A DNA stretch of 57,356 bases from JAHEJX01 sp041605955 (GTDB taxonomy: Bacteria; Actinomycetota; Acidimicrobiia; Spongiisociales; UBA5794), in assembly GCA_041605955.1 (NCBI GenBank), contig JBFIXI010000019.1:1-57356 (forward strand), read 5' to 3'. The translations under genes were made by a program, and so were the position numbers. Below are positions 16,711 through 25,411 of this stretch, in pieces; within the stretch, counting starts at the first letter, position 1; every line of letters begins with the position of its first letter. Under the pieces are notes generated by a model. That model worked only from the letters and a program-made list of their open reading frames with translations, had not been told where the DNA came from and searched no databases.

Positions 16711-17616
16711 TCAGACCAGCGCCAGGCAGTGCAATCCGGGCAGCCCGGAGGCCACCACGTCCCAGGTGGCACCCTCATCTCGAGACAGATAGACAGTTCC
16801 GTTCGGATCCCCGGCGGCGACCACGGAACCGGCGGCGACTAGGCAGAAGGTGTCCACGTTGTTGCTGAACCAATCGGGAAGGCCCGCGGTGCACCGCTCA
16901 TATTCACCTCCGCCGCACGGTATGCGATAGACGGCGGCCTGGCGGCCGTTGGAGCCAAGCGACGCGCTGATGAACACATACTCGGCAGACGTCGCAACCG
17001 CCCGGCAGTAGGTGCCGTGGAGCCCGGCGGCATGAAAGACCCACGAGTCGCCTCCGTCGCTGGTTGTCGCCAACCCACGGGCGGTGGCGGCAAAGGCCGT
17101 GCCCGGCGCGTTCGGGTCGGCCACCACCTGGTGCACGTCGGCGTGGATGTCCATGGTCTCGTCCCAGCTGGCCCCGGCATCCGCCGAGCGGAGAACTCCG
17201 CCGACGTGCACGTTGACGTAGATATTGCCCTCTCGGCCGACGCTCATGGAGCGAACGTCGGGCGGCCCGCCCCAAGGGGTATACCAATCGCGGCGCCCCG
17301 GGGCAGCATCGAAGGCGGCGGACCTGACCAAGCGATCAGCAACGAGCTCGTAGAGCGAAGCACTCGACCCGCCAACCAGTACGCGCTCACCGAGCGGCAA
17401 CACACAATTGACCCGGCCGTCTGCGATCGTCGCCACCGACCGCCCCTCACCATCACTGCGGCCCCGCCAAACGGTCGACCCGTCGGAGATCGCCCACATC
17501 TCGCCGTTGGCGGGCACGGCTTGAAGCATCTCGTGACCCGCTCCGGTGACGGACTCATCGTCTCCCACCACACGCAAGCCGTCGTCGGTACCCGCCAGTA
17601 TCAGGGGGCGCTCCAT
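16711..17616 (-). CDS. BNR/sortilin-like beta-propeller protein
   Basis: A 301-aa protein without a signal peptide, built of repeated beta-propeller blades. Asp-box-like turns of the SxDxGxxW type recur: SADAGASWD, TSDGGDSWV and SRDEGATWD, spaced about 60-70 residues apart. Such propellers occur in sialidases and in photosystem-II stability factor/YCF48-like and exo-alpha-sialidase-like proteins, but no catalytic Arg triad or Tyr/Glu pair is evident. I therefore do not call an enzyme. It follows the ECF ATPase gene start region on the same strand, but 39 nt separate them and co-function is not implied. The RBS is unremarkable. Confidence 0.65.
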   Translation of the reverse strand: MERPLILAGTDDGLRVVGDDESVTGAGHEMLQAVPANGEMWAISDGSTVWRGRSDGEGRSVATIADGRVNCVLPLGERVLVGGSSASLYELVADRLVRSAAFDAAPGRRDWYTPWGGPPDVRSMSVGREGNIYVNVHVGGVLRSADAGASWDETMDIHADVHQVVADPNAPGTAFAATARGLATTSDGGDSWVFHAAGLHGTYCRAVATSAEYVFISASLGSNGRQAAVYRIPCGGGEYERCTAGLPDWFSNNVDTFCLVAAGSVVAAGDPNGTVYLSRDEGATWDVVASGLPGLHCLALV

Positions 17617-17655
17617 ACGACGGAGCCTACGTAATCAAGTCGCGGATCGGGGCGG

Positions 17656-18390
17656 TCAGGTGAGCCGATATCCGAAGGGCATCTCCAAGCGATGGCGGCT
17701 GAGCAGCTCGGGATCCGCCAAGATCTCGGCGGTCGCCCCGTCGGCAACCACCCGGCCGGCGTCGAGGATCACGGCCCGCTCGCACAGCTCCAGAGCGAAA
17801 GGCAAATCATGGGTGATCACCAGCTGAGTGATGTCGAGCCGCTGCAGGGTCGTCACCAGCTCGCGCCGGCCGGCGGGATCGAGACCCGAAGTCGGCTCGT
17901 CGAGCACCAACACGTCGGGCCTCATGGCGAGCACGGTGGCTATCGCCACCCGGCGCCGCTCCCCGCCCGACAGATGGTGCGGCGCTCTGTCTCCGAAATC
18001 GGAAGCCTCGACCGCGGCGAGCGCCTCGGCCACCCGAGCTTCCAGCTCGGCGCCGCTCATGCCGAGGTTGGCCGGTCCGAAGGCGACGTCTTCGGCAACC
18101 GTCGGCATGAACAGTTGATCGTCGGGATCCTGAAAGACCAAGCCCACGCGTCGCCGGATCTCGGTCAAGCTGGGCTCGGACAAAACGAGATCCCCGATGC
18201 GCACGGTACCGGTTGCGGCCTCGTATATCCCGTTGAGGTGCAGAGCCAGCGTCGTCTTGCCGGCACCGTTCGGACCGAAGAGCGCCACTCGCTGCCCCGG
18301 TTCGACTCGCAAGTCGGTGCCGCGCAGCGCCTCCCGCCCATCTGGATAACTGAAGCGCAGATCCTGGACTTCGATGGCCGGATGGCTCAC
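17656..18390 (-). CDS. cbiO: ECF transporter ATPase (CbiO/NikO type)
   Basis: ATP-binding subunit (244 aa) of a nickel/cobalt energy-coupling-factor transporter. Walker A is GPNGAGKTT (about 37-45), the Q-loop is FQDPDDQLF, which is the typical CbiO/EcfA pattern, the ABC signature is LSGGERRR, Walker B is VLVLDEPTSGLD, and the switch His is in ITHDL. The GTG at 18390 overlaps the CbiQ stop by 4 nt (GTGA), so it is translationally coupled. Longer reverse frames extending upstream are out of register with CbiQ and are not coding. Confidence 0.9.
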   Translation of the reverse strand: MSHPAIEVQDLRFSYPDGREALRGTDLRVEPGQRVALFGPNGAGKTTLALHLNGIYEAATGTVRIGDLVLSEPSLTEIRRRVGLVFQDPDDQLFMPTVAEDVAFGPANLGMSGAELEARVAEALAAVEASDFGDRAPHHLSGGERRRVAIATVLAMRPDVLVLDEPTSGLDPAGRRELVTTLQRLDITQLVITHDLPFALELCERAVILDAGRVVADGATAEILADPELLSRHRLEMPFGYRLT

Positions 18391-19151
18391 TGCATCCCCC
18401 ACGCAGTGAGCGCCAAGGTAATCGCCAGAATCGGGAGCATCGCACCCGCCAGCCATTCGCCCCGAGTGGCCCGCCGCTGATTGATTGCCGGCATGGTTCC
18501 GGTGAAGCCCCGGGACAGCATGGCGGCGTGGACCCGCTCGCCCCGCTCGTACGATCGGATGAACAGGGCGCCGGCCGAGGCCGCAATCGGCTTGGCCTGC
18601 CACAACCAGCGCGGGTCGTAACCGCGAGCCGTCATGGCGACTCGCATGCGACCCAGCTCGTTGGACACGAGCACGAGGTAGCGCACCATGAACATGGCGA
18701 TCGCGGTCAGCGTCGCCGGGACCTTGAGAATCGTCATCCCTCGCAGCATCTCCGGGATTTCTGTGGTGGCCGCCAGAACGATGCTGGCGGTTGCGCCGAG
18801 AGTGGCTTTGGCAATGATGTTCCACATCGCCCACAGCCCTTCGTGAGACACGGAGATGCCGAGCACCTGGATCTGCTCGCCAGAAGCGATGAAGGGAATC
18901 AGCACCGCAAACAGGATGAACGGAACAACTGCGGCCAGGCGTACCAGCACGAACCGAAATCGCAACCGAGCGACCCTGATCACGCTGCCCAAAGCAACTG
19001 CATCGAAGGCAAATGCCCACAGTGCTTCGCGAGGAGTGATCGCTACCCCGACGACGAACAAGAAGACGGCGAGGACCTTGACCTCCGGAGCCAGCCGGTG
19101 CACCGGGCTGTGCTCGTGCACGTACAGGGCGTGGGCGTGCCCGGCTCCCAT
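18387..19151 (-). CDS. cbiQ: ECF transporter T component (CbiQ/NikQ)
   Basis: Membrane coupling subunit of 254 aa that transmits ATP hydrolysis by CbiO to the substrate component. It has about five helices and the two short cytoplasmic coupling motifs of EcfT proteins, each centred on Ala-Arg-Gly or Ser-Arg-Gly: AMTARGYDP (about residue 170) and AMLSRGFTG (about 208). The start at 19151 (MGAGHAHAL) lies 1 nt from the end of cbiM, giving a compact M-Q-O order. The His-containing start (GHAHALYVHEHSPVHRL) is typical of CbiQ. An upstream in-frame ATG would overlap cbiM and is not favoured. Confidence 0.88.
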   Translation of the reverse strand: MGAGHAHALYVHEHSPVHRLAPEVKVLAVFLFVVGVAITPREALWAFAFDAVALGSVIRVARLRFRFVLVRLAAVVPFILFAVLIPFIASGEQIQVLGISVSHEGLWAMWNIIAKATLGATASIVLAATTEIPEMLRGMTILKVPATLTAIAMFMVRYLVLVSNELGRMRVAMTARGYDPRWLWQAKPIAASAGALFIRSYERGERVHAAMLSRGFTGTMPAINQRRATRGEWLAGAMLPILAITLALTAWGMQ

Positions 19152-19152
19152 T

Positions 19153-20151
19153 TCAGGTGATCGCCTCGTCGGGCCGGCTGCGACCGGAGCTGCGGTCGCG
19201 CACGGCGTGGAAGAGGCCGAAGCCAACCGCCAACGTGATCAGTGTCCCGGCCACTCCGGCAACTGCCAGGCTGAGGCTCTCATTGCCGATACCGGCTGTG
19301 GCGTAGTCGGCGAACACACTCCCGCTCAGGACCGACGCTTCGCCACTCGAGGCGAATCCGGTGTCGGCCGCCACCCGCTCCAGGCCGTCCGGAGCGTCTG
19401 CCGCGAACTGGCTGACTACGGCCCCGAAGAACAGGGCAACCAGCGCCCCGGCGATGACGAACACCCGCACGCCCAGCGGACGCCGATCGGCCAGCTGGGC
19501 CCTATCCAAGTCCTGGGCACCATGCACTAGATCCGGCCGCGCCACCAGGACCGCGCCGACGGCAAGAGCACTGATCACTCCCTCACCGATCCCGATGAGG
19601 GCGTGCACCCCGACCATGGCAGCGAAGACGGTGTCGAAAGACACGGGAGCGGTGGCGCCAAAGAGCCACTCGAGCGAGAAGGCTGCCGCGGACAGCACGA
19701 CCGAAACCAGACCGGCAAGGCCGGTGGCCCCCACCACCCCTCCTGCATTACGGGGAAGTACACGACGGAAGAAACGGAATACGGCGTACCCCCCAAATGC
19801 GGGGATGATCGCCATGTTGAGCACGTTGTAGCCCAGGGCGGTCAGGCCGCCGTCGGCGAACGCCAGCGCTTGTATCACCACGACGATCGTGACGACCAGC
19901 GCCCCGACCGTAGGGCCCAACAATATGGCGGCGAGGGCCCCGCCGAGCAGGTGTCCGGTGGTGCCCGCCGCGACGGGGAAGTTGAACATCTGCGCCGCAA
20001 AGATGAAGGCCGCAGTGATGCCCGCCAAGGGGACCTGCTTGTCCTTGAGCTTCTCTGATGACTGCCGCAGCGCTGCGCCCACCGCACCGATGCTGATGGC
20101 CCCGGTGGCCACGGCCGTACCGGCATTGAGAAATCCGTCTGGTGCGTGCAT
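19153..20151 (-). CDS. cbiM: Fused CbiM-CbiN-type metal-binding subunit of a Ni/Co ECF transporter
   Basis: Substrate-specific membrane component, 332 aa. The mature N-terminus MHAPDGFLN is the metal-binding start of CbiM/NikM, where the amino terminus and His2 coordinate the ion. The CbiM core runs to about residue 210. The C-terminal third has a helix, a loop with PDGLERVAADTGF (the CbiN/NikN signature) and a final helix, so M and N are fused as in NikMN proteins. GAGGGGGA lies 4-5 nt before the ATG. A long upstream extension of the frame is rejected because the Met-His start must be N-terminal. The palindrome at 20195-20217 is 44 nt upstream, and a Fur-family regulator is divergent. Nickel is favoured by that operator; cobalt remains possible. 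Confidence 0.87.
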   Translation of the reverse strand: MHAPDGFLNAGTAVATGAISIGAVGAALRQSSEKLKDKQVPLAGITAAFIFAAQMFNFPVAAGTTGHLLGGALAAILLGPTVGALVVTIVVVIQALAFADGGLTALGYNVLNMAIIPAFGGYAVFRFFRRVLPRNAGGVVGATGLAGLVSVVLSAAAFSLEWLFGATAPVSFDTVFAAMVGVHALIGIGEGVISALAVGAVLVARPDLVHGAQDLDRAQLADRRPLGVRVFVIAGALVALFFGAVVSQFAADAPDGLERVAADTGFASSGEASVLSGSVFADYATAGIGNESLSLAVAGVAGTLITLAVGFGLFHAVRDRSSGRSRPDEAIT

Positions 20152-20194
20152 GAGGTCCCCCTCGGGTGCTCTCGCCCCTGCCACCAACCTATCG

Positions 20195-20217
20195 CAATTG
20201 CGAATCGTTCGCAATTG
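20195..20217. promoter_or_regulatory. 23-bp perfect palindrome, likely Fur-family (Nur-type) operator
   Basis: Arms CAATTGCGAA and TTCGCAATTG flank the centre TCG. The site lies in the 93-nt gap between the divergent cbiM and fur-family genes, 44 nt from one start and 28 nt from the other. The inner part is TTGCGA-N5-TCGCAA, close to the nickel-responsive Nur box of Streptomyces (TTGCAA-N5-TTGCAA). Confidence 0.7.
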
Positions 20218-20244
20218 GATCGGAGGCGGCAATAGCATGACGCC

Positions 20245-20670
20245 ATGGCAGAACGGATCGACCTGGGCGACTATCTGCGCCAGCACGGGCACCGCCTCAC
20301 CAACCCGCGCCGCCGAGTCTGGGAGGCGCTGCGTCGTGCCGGCGGCCACCTGACTGCCGAACAGGTCGCCGAGCTGGTGCAGGAGCGAGACCCCCGGGTC
20401 AACCTGGCCTCGGTCTATCGCTCGCTCACGCTGTTCGCCGAGATTGGCCTCGCCCGCGAGTCGAATCTGGGAACGGATGGGCCGGCCCGTTGGGAGATGG
20501 CTCATCCCGACGACCAGTTCCACCTCGTGTGTGAGGTCTGTGGCAGCGTGCAGCATCATGGCGGCGATCTCGTCGATCAGGTCCGCGAGCACTTAGGCGT
20601 CGATCACGGATTCGAGGCCACTGCGATCGAGCTGTCGGTGACCGGGCGCTGCGCCAGTTGTAGCGGCTGA
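20245..20670 (+). CDS. Fur-family metalloregulator (likely nickel-responsive)
   Basis: A 141-aa winged-helix repressor of the Fur superfamily. The DNA-binding domain spans about 1-80, with LTNPRRRVWEALRRAGGHLT and the recognition helix NLASVYRSLTLFAEIGL. The hinge and dimerisation domain contains HPDDQFHLVCEVCGSVQHHG, with the usual HxH-like and Cys metal ligands, and a second CASC pair at the C-terminus for the structural zinc. It is divergent from the Ni/Co ECF transporter genes across a perfect operator, so autoregulation and control of the transporter are expected. Nur is preferred over Zur or Fur because of the operator sequence and the regulated genes. Confidence 0.85.
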   Translation: MAERIDLGDYLRQHGHRLTNPRRRVWEALRRAGGHLTAEQVAELVQERDPRVNLASVYRSLTLFAEIGLARESNLGTDGPARWEMAHPDDQFHLVCEVCGSVQHHGGDLVDQVREHLGVDHGFEATAIELSVTGRCASCSG

Positions 20671-20688
20671 GAACCGCCCGGAACTAGG

Positions 20689-20721
20689 CAGAAATCGACC
20701 AGAAATCGACCAGAAATCGAC
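20689..20721. repeat. Three perfect tandem 11-bp repeats
   Basis: CAGAAATCGAC occurs three times without interruption (20689-20699, 20700-20710, 20711-20721). The period of 11 bp is close to one helical turn, so a protein would see all three on the same face. It lies 82 nt upstream of the glutamate dehydrogenase start and 19 nt after the Fur-family stop. Confidence 0.8.
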
Positions 20722-20803
20722 CCACGGCGGGCGAGGGCTTACGGCCCTGGCCGACCGATGCGCAATCGGATAGCAGTAGAGCCGACTCCCGAGAGGAAAG
20801 CAG

Positions 20804-22162
20804 ATGACCGCGCCACCAGTTGTGTCCGAAGACCTGAATCTGCACCACATCGCCAAGATCCAATTCGACCGCGCCGCCCCTTACACCGATCGGGTCGAAG
20901 GGTGGAAAGGCATCGCAGAGTGGCTCTTCGTGCCCGAGCGGATCGTCGAAGTAACTCTCCCGATTCGCCGCGACGACGGCTACGTTCACATGTTTCGCGG
21001 GTACCGGGTGCTGCACTCGACGGTGCGCGGGCCCGGCAAGGGAGGAGTCCGCTTCCATCCGGAGGCAGGTGTCGAAGAGGTAATGGCGCTCGCCACGTGG
21101 ATGACATGGAAGTGCGCCTTGGTCGACATCCCGTTCGGTGGGGCCAAGGGCGGTGTCGTTTGCGACCCCCGCTTTCTCTCGCGGGGCGAGAAGGAGAGGC
21201 TGACCCGCCGTTTCACCTCGGCGCTGGGAGAGAACATCGGGCCTCACACCGACATCCCGGCTCCGGACCTCTACACCGACGCCCAAACCATGGCGTGGAT
21301 GTACGACACCTACTCGATGATGCATCCCGGCCACGCCAGTCTGCCCGTCGTCACGGGCAAGCCAGTCGCCCTGGGTGGCTTGGCGGCCCGAGCGGGTGCC
21401 ACTGCCCAGGGAGGATTCTGGGTGCTCGAGAACTACCTCGAGATGGGGGGCCTGGCCGGGCGCAGCTCACTCGACGGCACTCGCATCGCCATCCAGGGCT
21501 TCGGCAACGCCGGGCGCCACGCCGCCATGCTCTTTCACGAAGCCGGGGCCGTGATCGTCGGCTTGTCCGACTCCCGGGGAGGGATCTACAACGGCGCCGG
21601 CCTGGACCCACAACTGGTCGGTCGCCACAAGGACGCCACCGGCAGCGTCGTCGGAGCGGAAGGCGGCGAGGCACTGCCACCGGCAGGAGTACTCGAGGTC
21701 GACTGCGACATCTTGATTCCGGCGGCGATCGAGTGCCAGATCGGGTTGCACAATGCCGGCCGAATCAAGGCACACCTGATTCTCGAGTTGGCCAACGGCC
21801 CCGTGACGCCGGCAGCCGATGACGTTCTCAGCGAACGAGGCGTCAAAGTGATCCCGGACATCCTGGCCAACGCCGGGGGCGTGGTCGTCTCATACTTCGA
21901 GTGGGCGCAGAACATCGAAAACCAGAAGTGGGAAAGCGCTACGGTCGCCACCCAGCTGCGCGACCGCATGCGGCGGGCCACCCAGCTCGTGGTAATGCGC
22001 CGCGCTGCGATGACCGACGCCATCACCAGCTACCGGGAGCGGTGGCACGAGGTTGTGCCGAGCGCGCGCCAGCTACCCCTTCCGGATCTGCGTACCGCAG
22101 CCACCACGGTGGCAGTCCAGATATGCCGCGACGCCACGGAGCAGCGGGGCGTCTGGCCGTAG
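20804..22162 (+). CDS. gdhA: Glutamate dehydrogenase (Glu/Leu/Phe/Val dehydrogenase family)
   Basis: Oxidative deaminase/reductive aminase of 452 aa linking glutamate and 2-oxoglutarate. The substrate domain has GPGKGGVRFHP, MTWKCALVDIPFGGAKGG (the catalytic-Lys region, about 103-120), TDIPAPDLYT and VVTGKP. The Rossmann domain has IQGFGNAGRHAA. The later LANAGGVVVSYFEWAQN is typical of NAD-type hexameric glutamate dehydrogenases rather than leucine dehydrogenases. AGAGGAAAGCAG before the ATG provides the ribosome-binding site. The three 11-bp repeats upstream may be its operator. Confidence 0.88.
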   Translation: MTAPPVVSEDLNLHHIAKIQFDRAAPYTDRVEGWKGIAEWLFVPERIVEVTLPIRRDDGYVHMFRGYRVLHSTVRGPGKGGVRFHPEAGVEEVMALATWMTWKCALVDIPFGGAKGGVVCDPRFLSRGEKERLTRRFTSALGENIGPHTDIPAPDLYTDAQTMAWMYDTYSMMHPGHASLPVVTGKPVALGGLAARAGATAQGGFWVLENYLEMGGLAGRSSLDGTRIAIQGFGNAGRHAAMLFHEAGAVIVGLSDSRGGIYNGAGLDPQLVGRHKDATGSVVGAEGGEALPPAGVLEVDCDILIPAAIECQIGLHNAGRIKAHLILELANGPVTPAADDVLSERGVKVIPDILANAGGVVVSYFEWAQNIENQKWESATVATQLRDRMRRATQLVVMRRAAMTDAITSYRERWHEVVPSARQLPLPDLRTAATTVAVQICRDATEQRGVWP

Positions 22163-22192
22163 ACTCCGGGCAGCCGGAGTGCGGGAGGATCC

Positions 22193-22957
22193 ATGGCCGC
22201 CAAAGTGGAGTCGGTGCTCGAGCGCGGCGTGCTCACCGTCACCCTCGACGACGCAGACAATCGCAACGCATTGAGCGAGCAGCTGTTAACCGAGCTGATG
22301 GCGGCCATCGACGCCGCCAATCGCGATGCCGCGGTTCGAGTCGTCGTCGTGACCAATACCGGCGGCGTGTTCTGCGCCGGCGCCGACCTCAAGGAGACCG
22401 CAGCAGGCAGATCCTCGACGAGCCTCATGGCAACGGTGTTGAGCCGCATCGTGCGCTCCTCGAAACCATTCGTGGGCCGCATTGCGGGACATGCCGTGGC
22501 CGGCGGCGTGGGATTGGCGTGCGCCATGGACATCGCTATCGCCATCGAAGACGCCAAGTTCGGTTTCACCGAGGTTCGAGTTGGAGTGGCACCCGCCATC
22601 ATCTCGACGATATGCCTCCCCAAGATGCGCCGAGCGGACGCGGCTGCGGCCTTCTTGCAGGGGAACCGCTTCCTGGCGACGGAAGCGGCGCGCCTGGGAT
22701 TGATCAATGCTGCCGTACCTGCCGCTGACTTGGACCGCCGGGTCGGCGACGTCGTCGAAGACATCCTGCTCGGTGCGCCGGGCGCCCTCGCCGCAACCAA
22801 GCGACTGCTCACCGAGATCCCAGCGCTCGACTTCGATGCCGCCATGGCATGGGCGACGCAGCTGTCCGGCCAGCTGTTCGGCAGTGAGGAGGCTGCCGAA
22901 GGCATGCAGGCCTACCTAGAGAAGCGGCCTCCTCGCTGGGCGCCTCCTCCGGCCTGA
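22193..22957 (+). CDS. Enoyl-CoA hydratase/isomerase family protein
   Basis: Crotonase-fold protein of 254 aa. The first oxyanion-hole segment is FCAGADLKE (about 57-65) and the second is IAGHAVAGGVGLACAMDIAI (about 98-117). The usual hydratase Glu at the second segment (GGGCELA) is replaced by a GVGL pattern, while a later Glu in FTEVRVGVAP fits the position of the second catalytic Glu. It resembles methylglutaconyl-CoA or other short-chain hydratases. The exact substrate is not clear. GGGAGG is 5 nt before the ATG, and 30 nt separate it from the glutamate dehydrogenase stop, so the two are probably cotranscribed. Confidence 0.8.
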   Translation: MAAKVESVLERGVLTVTLDDADNRNALSEQLLTELMAAIDAANRDAAVRVVVVTNTGGVFCAGADLKETAAGRSSTSLMATVLSRIVRSSKPFVGRIAGHAVAGGVGLACAMDIAIAIEDAKFGFTEVRVGVAPAIISTICLPKMRRADAAAAFLQGNRFLATEAARLGLINAAVPAADLDRRVGDVVEDILLGAPGALAATKRLLTEIPALDFDAAMAWATQLSGQLFGSEEAAEGMQAYLEKRPPRWAPPPA

Positions 22958-23100
22958 GACCTGAGCGCGCCACAGCCGAGTGGATTGATCGCATTCTGCG
23001 CAGATCTCCCGGACCGGACCGGCCCGGCACGCTTGCCGGACACCGAGCGGCAGCCGGCTCCGCCTGCCGGCCTCCCAGTGCGTTTGCTTGCGTGGCGGAG

Positions 23101-23754
23101 CTACGCCTCGACGAATAGGCGATGGGCGGCGAACTCACCGACTCCTACCGGCTGCCCGTCGATCTCGGCAGTCAGCGTGCCGTGTGGCCCCTTGGCAACC
23201 ACCTTGACCTCGGCATCCGGCCGCAGCCCGGACTCATCGAGGAATCGCATCATCTCGGCGTCGAGCTCGAGCTCTTCAGAAATGCGCTCCAGCCGGGACG
23301 TCTCCCCTACCTCCATGTCGGCCATCGGCTTCATCAGCGGTGGCTTGTATCCGGCACCGGGGATGGGGTTGCCGTGAGGACACGTAGTCGGGTTGTCCAT
23401 CACGGCCCACATCGCTTTCTCGACATCATCGCTGATAGCCGTCTCCCACACCTCGGCTTCCGCGTGGACTTTGGCCCACGGCAGCTTGAGCACCTCGGAG
23501 AGAAAACGTTCCGCCAACCGATGGCGGCGCACTATCACGGCCGCCAGATGGTTGCCGGCTTCAGTGAGCTTGATCTCACGGCCCGCCTCCACGAGGCCGT
23601 CAGCCTCCATCCGCTTGATCATCTCGGAGACACTGGCACGACTCACCCCGAGCCAATCGGCGACACGCGCCTGGATCGCCGGAATCGCCTCCTCGTGAAG
23701 CTCCCAGATCGCCTCGGCGTACTCCCGATAGCGGGTGTTGTACGTCGTATCCAT
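23101..23754 (-). CDS. DtxR/IdeR-family metal-dependent regulator
   Basis: A 217-aa iron- or manganese-dependent repressor. The N-terminal HTH is IQARVADWLGVSRASVSEMI with MEADGLVE following. The dimerisation/metal domain contains HRLAERFLSEVLKLPWAKVH, ISDDVEKAM and TTCPHGNPIPG, all characteristic of DtxR/IdeR. A C-terminal SH3-like FeoA domain ends the protein (VKVVAKGPHGTLTAEIDGQP). It is the last gene in line with the Fbp-type iron ABC genes (64 nt after the permease stop), so it is likely the iron regulator of that operon. Start at 23754 (MDTTYNTRYREY); a Met 3 codons upstream is also possible, and no clear ribosome-binding site distinguishes them. Confidence 0.87.
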   Translation of the reverse strand: MDTTYNTRYREYAEAIWELHEEAIPAIQARVADWLGVSRASVSEMIKRMEADGLVEAGREIKLTEAGNHLAAVIVRRHRLAERFLSEVLKLPWAKVHAEAEVWETAISDDVEKAMWAVMDNPTTCPHGNPIPGAGYKPPLMKPMADMEVGETSRLERISEELELDAEMMRFLDESGLRPDAEVKVVAKGPHGTLTAEIDGQPVGVGEFAAHRLFVEA

Positions 23755-23818
23755 CGATCGCATCGTAGTGCGGCAACGCTGCGAGACCACCGGCGTCCTG
23801 CAGGGTCGAGGCGCGTCA

Positions 23819-25411
23819 TCAATTTCGGCGACGCAAGACGAAGAGCCACGTCAACACCCACGACAGTCCGACGAGAACGAGCGACGTGATGCCGACCTCG
23901 GCGAAGAATCCGTCTTCGGCAGCCCCCCAGATCTTCGTCGCCAACGTCTGAAAGCCAATGGGCGCCAACAAGAGAGTGGCCGGCAGCTCCTTGAGCACCG
24001 ACAGTAGTACCAGGCCGCCTCCTGCAATCAGCCCCGGAGCGATCAAGGGCGCCTCGATGGTCACGAACCTACGAAGCGGGCGTGCCCCCAGAGTCCGGGC
24101 AACCTCCTCCAGCTCGACCGGCAAATCCTCGACCGCCGCACGAGTTGCGGCCATCGACTGCGCCCCGAAATGGAGGACGTAGGCCAACACCAGGAGGGGA
24201 AACGTCTGGTACAGGCCGGCCAACGCTTGCGGCGCTTGCACAGCCCAGAACACCAGAGCCAAAGCGACGACGAGGCCCGGTAGAGCGAAGACCGAGGCCA
24301 CGAAGGCGGCCGACCAGCTGGCGATCGGGTGCCGCTTGCGGGCGCTGACGTAGGCAACGGGGAGAACGACGATCACCGCGGCCACCGCGGCAACTACTGC
24401 GATCCAGGCCGAGTTGACCAACGGGCCGGCCAGAAAGCCGAGGTCGTCACCGAGACCGCTGTATCCGACGCCGACTGTCGTCGAACCGCGCAGCACCCAG
24501 GTCACGAAGACGGCCAAGGGGGCAGCGAACCCGGCGGAGACGACGGCGGCGACCAGGGCAAACGCCGGCCACCGCCCCCGCCCGAGGCCGTAGCGGACCT
24601 GCGTGGCGTGAGTGGCGGGCACCCCCGACGGTGGCCGGGCGAAAGCTCGATCCGATGCGGCGACCACCAATGCCAGCAGCGCCAGAACCAGGCCGAGCGT
24701 CAGCGACGCGGCCCGATCCGCCAGCCGGGCACTGAAGATGGCACGGGTGATGGCGTCGTAGCGCAGCAGAGTGACCGCACCGAAGTCGCTCAGCACGTAC
24801 AGAAAGACGAGCAGCACGCCGCCGGCCAGCGAGGCGCGTATCTGCGGGTAGATCACTCGACGAAAGGTGCGCCACGAGTTGCCATCGAGAATGAGTGCCG
24901 CCTCTTCGAGGTCCGGTACCGTCGTGGCCAAGCGGGCCGCCACCGGCAAGTACACGTAGGGATAGCTGAGCAGGGTCAGCACGATGAAGGCTCCCCAGAA
25001 TCCCTGCAGGCGCGGGATGGCCGGCACCAGCCCACCCCGACCGAAGGCGGCGAGCAGTGCCGTGGCACCCACAAACGATGGGATCACGAGCGGTAGCGGC
25101 AGCACAGTGGCCCACACGCGCCGACCGGGTAGAGCTGTTCTCGTAGTGAGCCAGGCGAGGGCCGTTCCCACCAGCCCGCACATCGCCGATGTGGTGGTGG
25201 CGATCAGGAGTGAGTTGCGCAGCGGGACCAGAGTGGCCCGGCTCGTTACCTGCTCCCAGACGTCGCCTCCAAGTGACGCCGTCCCCCATACGAGGTAGCC
25301 GAGGGGAAAGAGGAACACGACGCCGACGAGCAGTGCCACCAGCTCGATGGAGCGGCGTCCATCGACGCCCCGGCTGATCAGACGGTCACGATCCCTCGAG
25401 ACCGCTTGCAT
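23819..25411 (-). CDS. fbpB: Iron(III) ABC transporter permease (FbpB type)
   Basis: A 530-aa permease with two homologous halves, about 12 helices in total. Each half carries the ABC EAA loop: EEAALILDGNSWRTFRRVIYPQI in the first, shown by LEEAALILDG, and EEVARTLGARPLRRFVTIEAP, shown by LEEVARTLGA, in the second. The double-length fused permease is typical of FbpB/SfuB iron systems. Its start overlaps the end of the binding-protein gene by 26 nt. The gene order FbpC-FbpA-FbpB-DtxR on one strand is consistent with iron uptake. Confidence 0.88.
   Translation of the reverse strand: MQAVSRDRDRLISRGVDGRRSIELVALLVGVVFLFPLGYLVWGTASLGGDVWEQVTSRATLVPLRNSLLIATTTSAMCGLVGTALAWLTTRTALPGRRVWATVLPLPLVIPSFVGATALLAAFGRGGLVPAIPRLQGFWGAFIVLTLLSYPYVYLPVAARLATTVPDLEEAALILDGNSWRTFRRVIYPQIRASLAGGVLLVFLYVLSDFGAVTLLRYDAITRAIFSARLADRAASLTLGLVLALLALVVAASDRAFARPPSGVPATHATQVRYGLGRGRWPAFALVAAVVSAGFAAPLAVFVTWVLRGSTTVGVGYSGLGDDLGFLAGPLVNSAWIAVVAAVAAVIVVLPVAYVSARKRHPIASWSAAFVASVFALPGLVVALALVFWAVQAPQALAGLYQTFPLLVLAYVLHFGAQSMAATRAAVEDLPVELEEVARTLGARPLRRFVTIEAPLIAPGLIAGGGLVLLSVLKELPATLLLAPIGFQTLATKIWGAAEDGFFAEVGITSLVLVGLSWVLTWLFVLRRRN

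Noticed and set aside
17656..19020. 454-codon reverse frame containing the ECF ATPase
   Set aside because: Only the part from the GTG at 18390 matches an ATPase. The upstream half is the out-of-frame shadow of cbiQ, which has its own clear protein.
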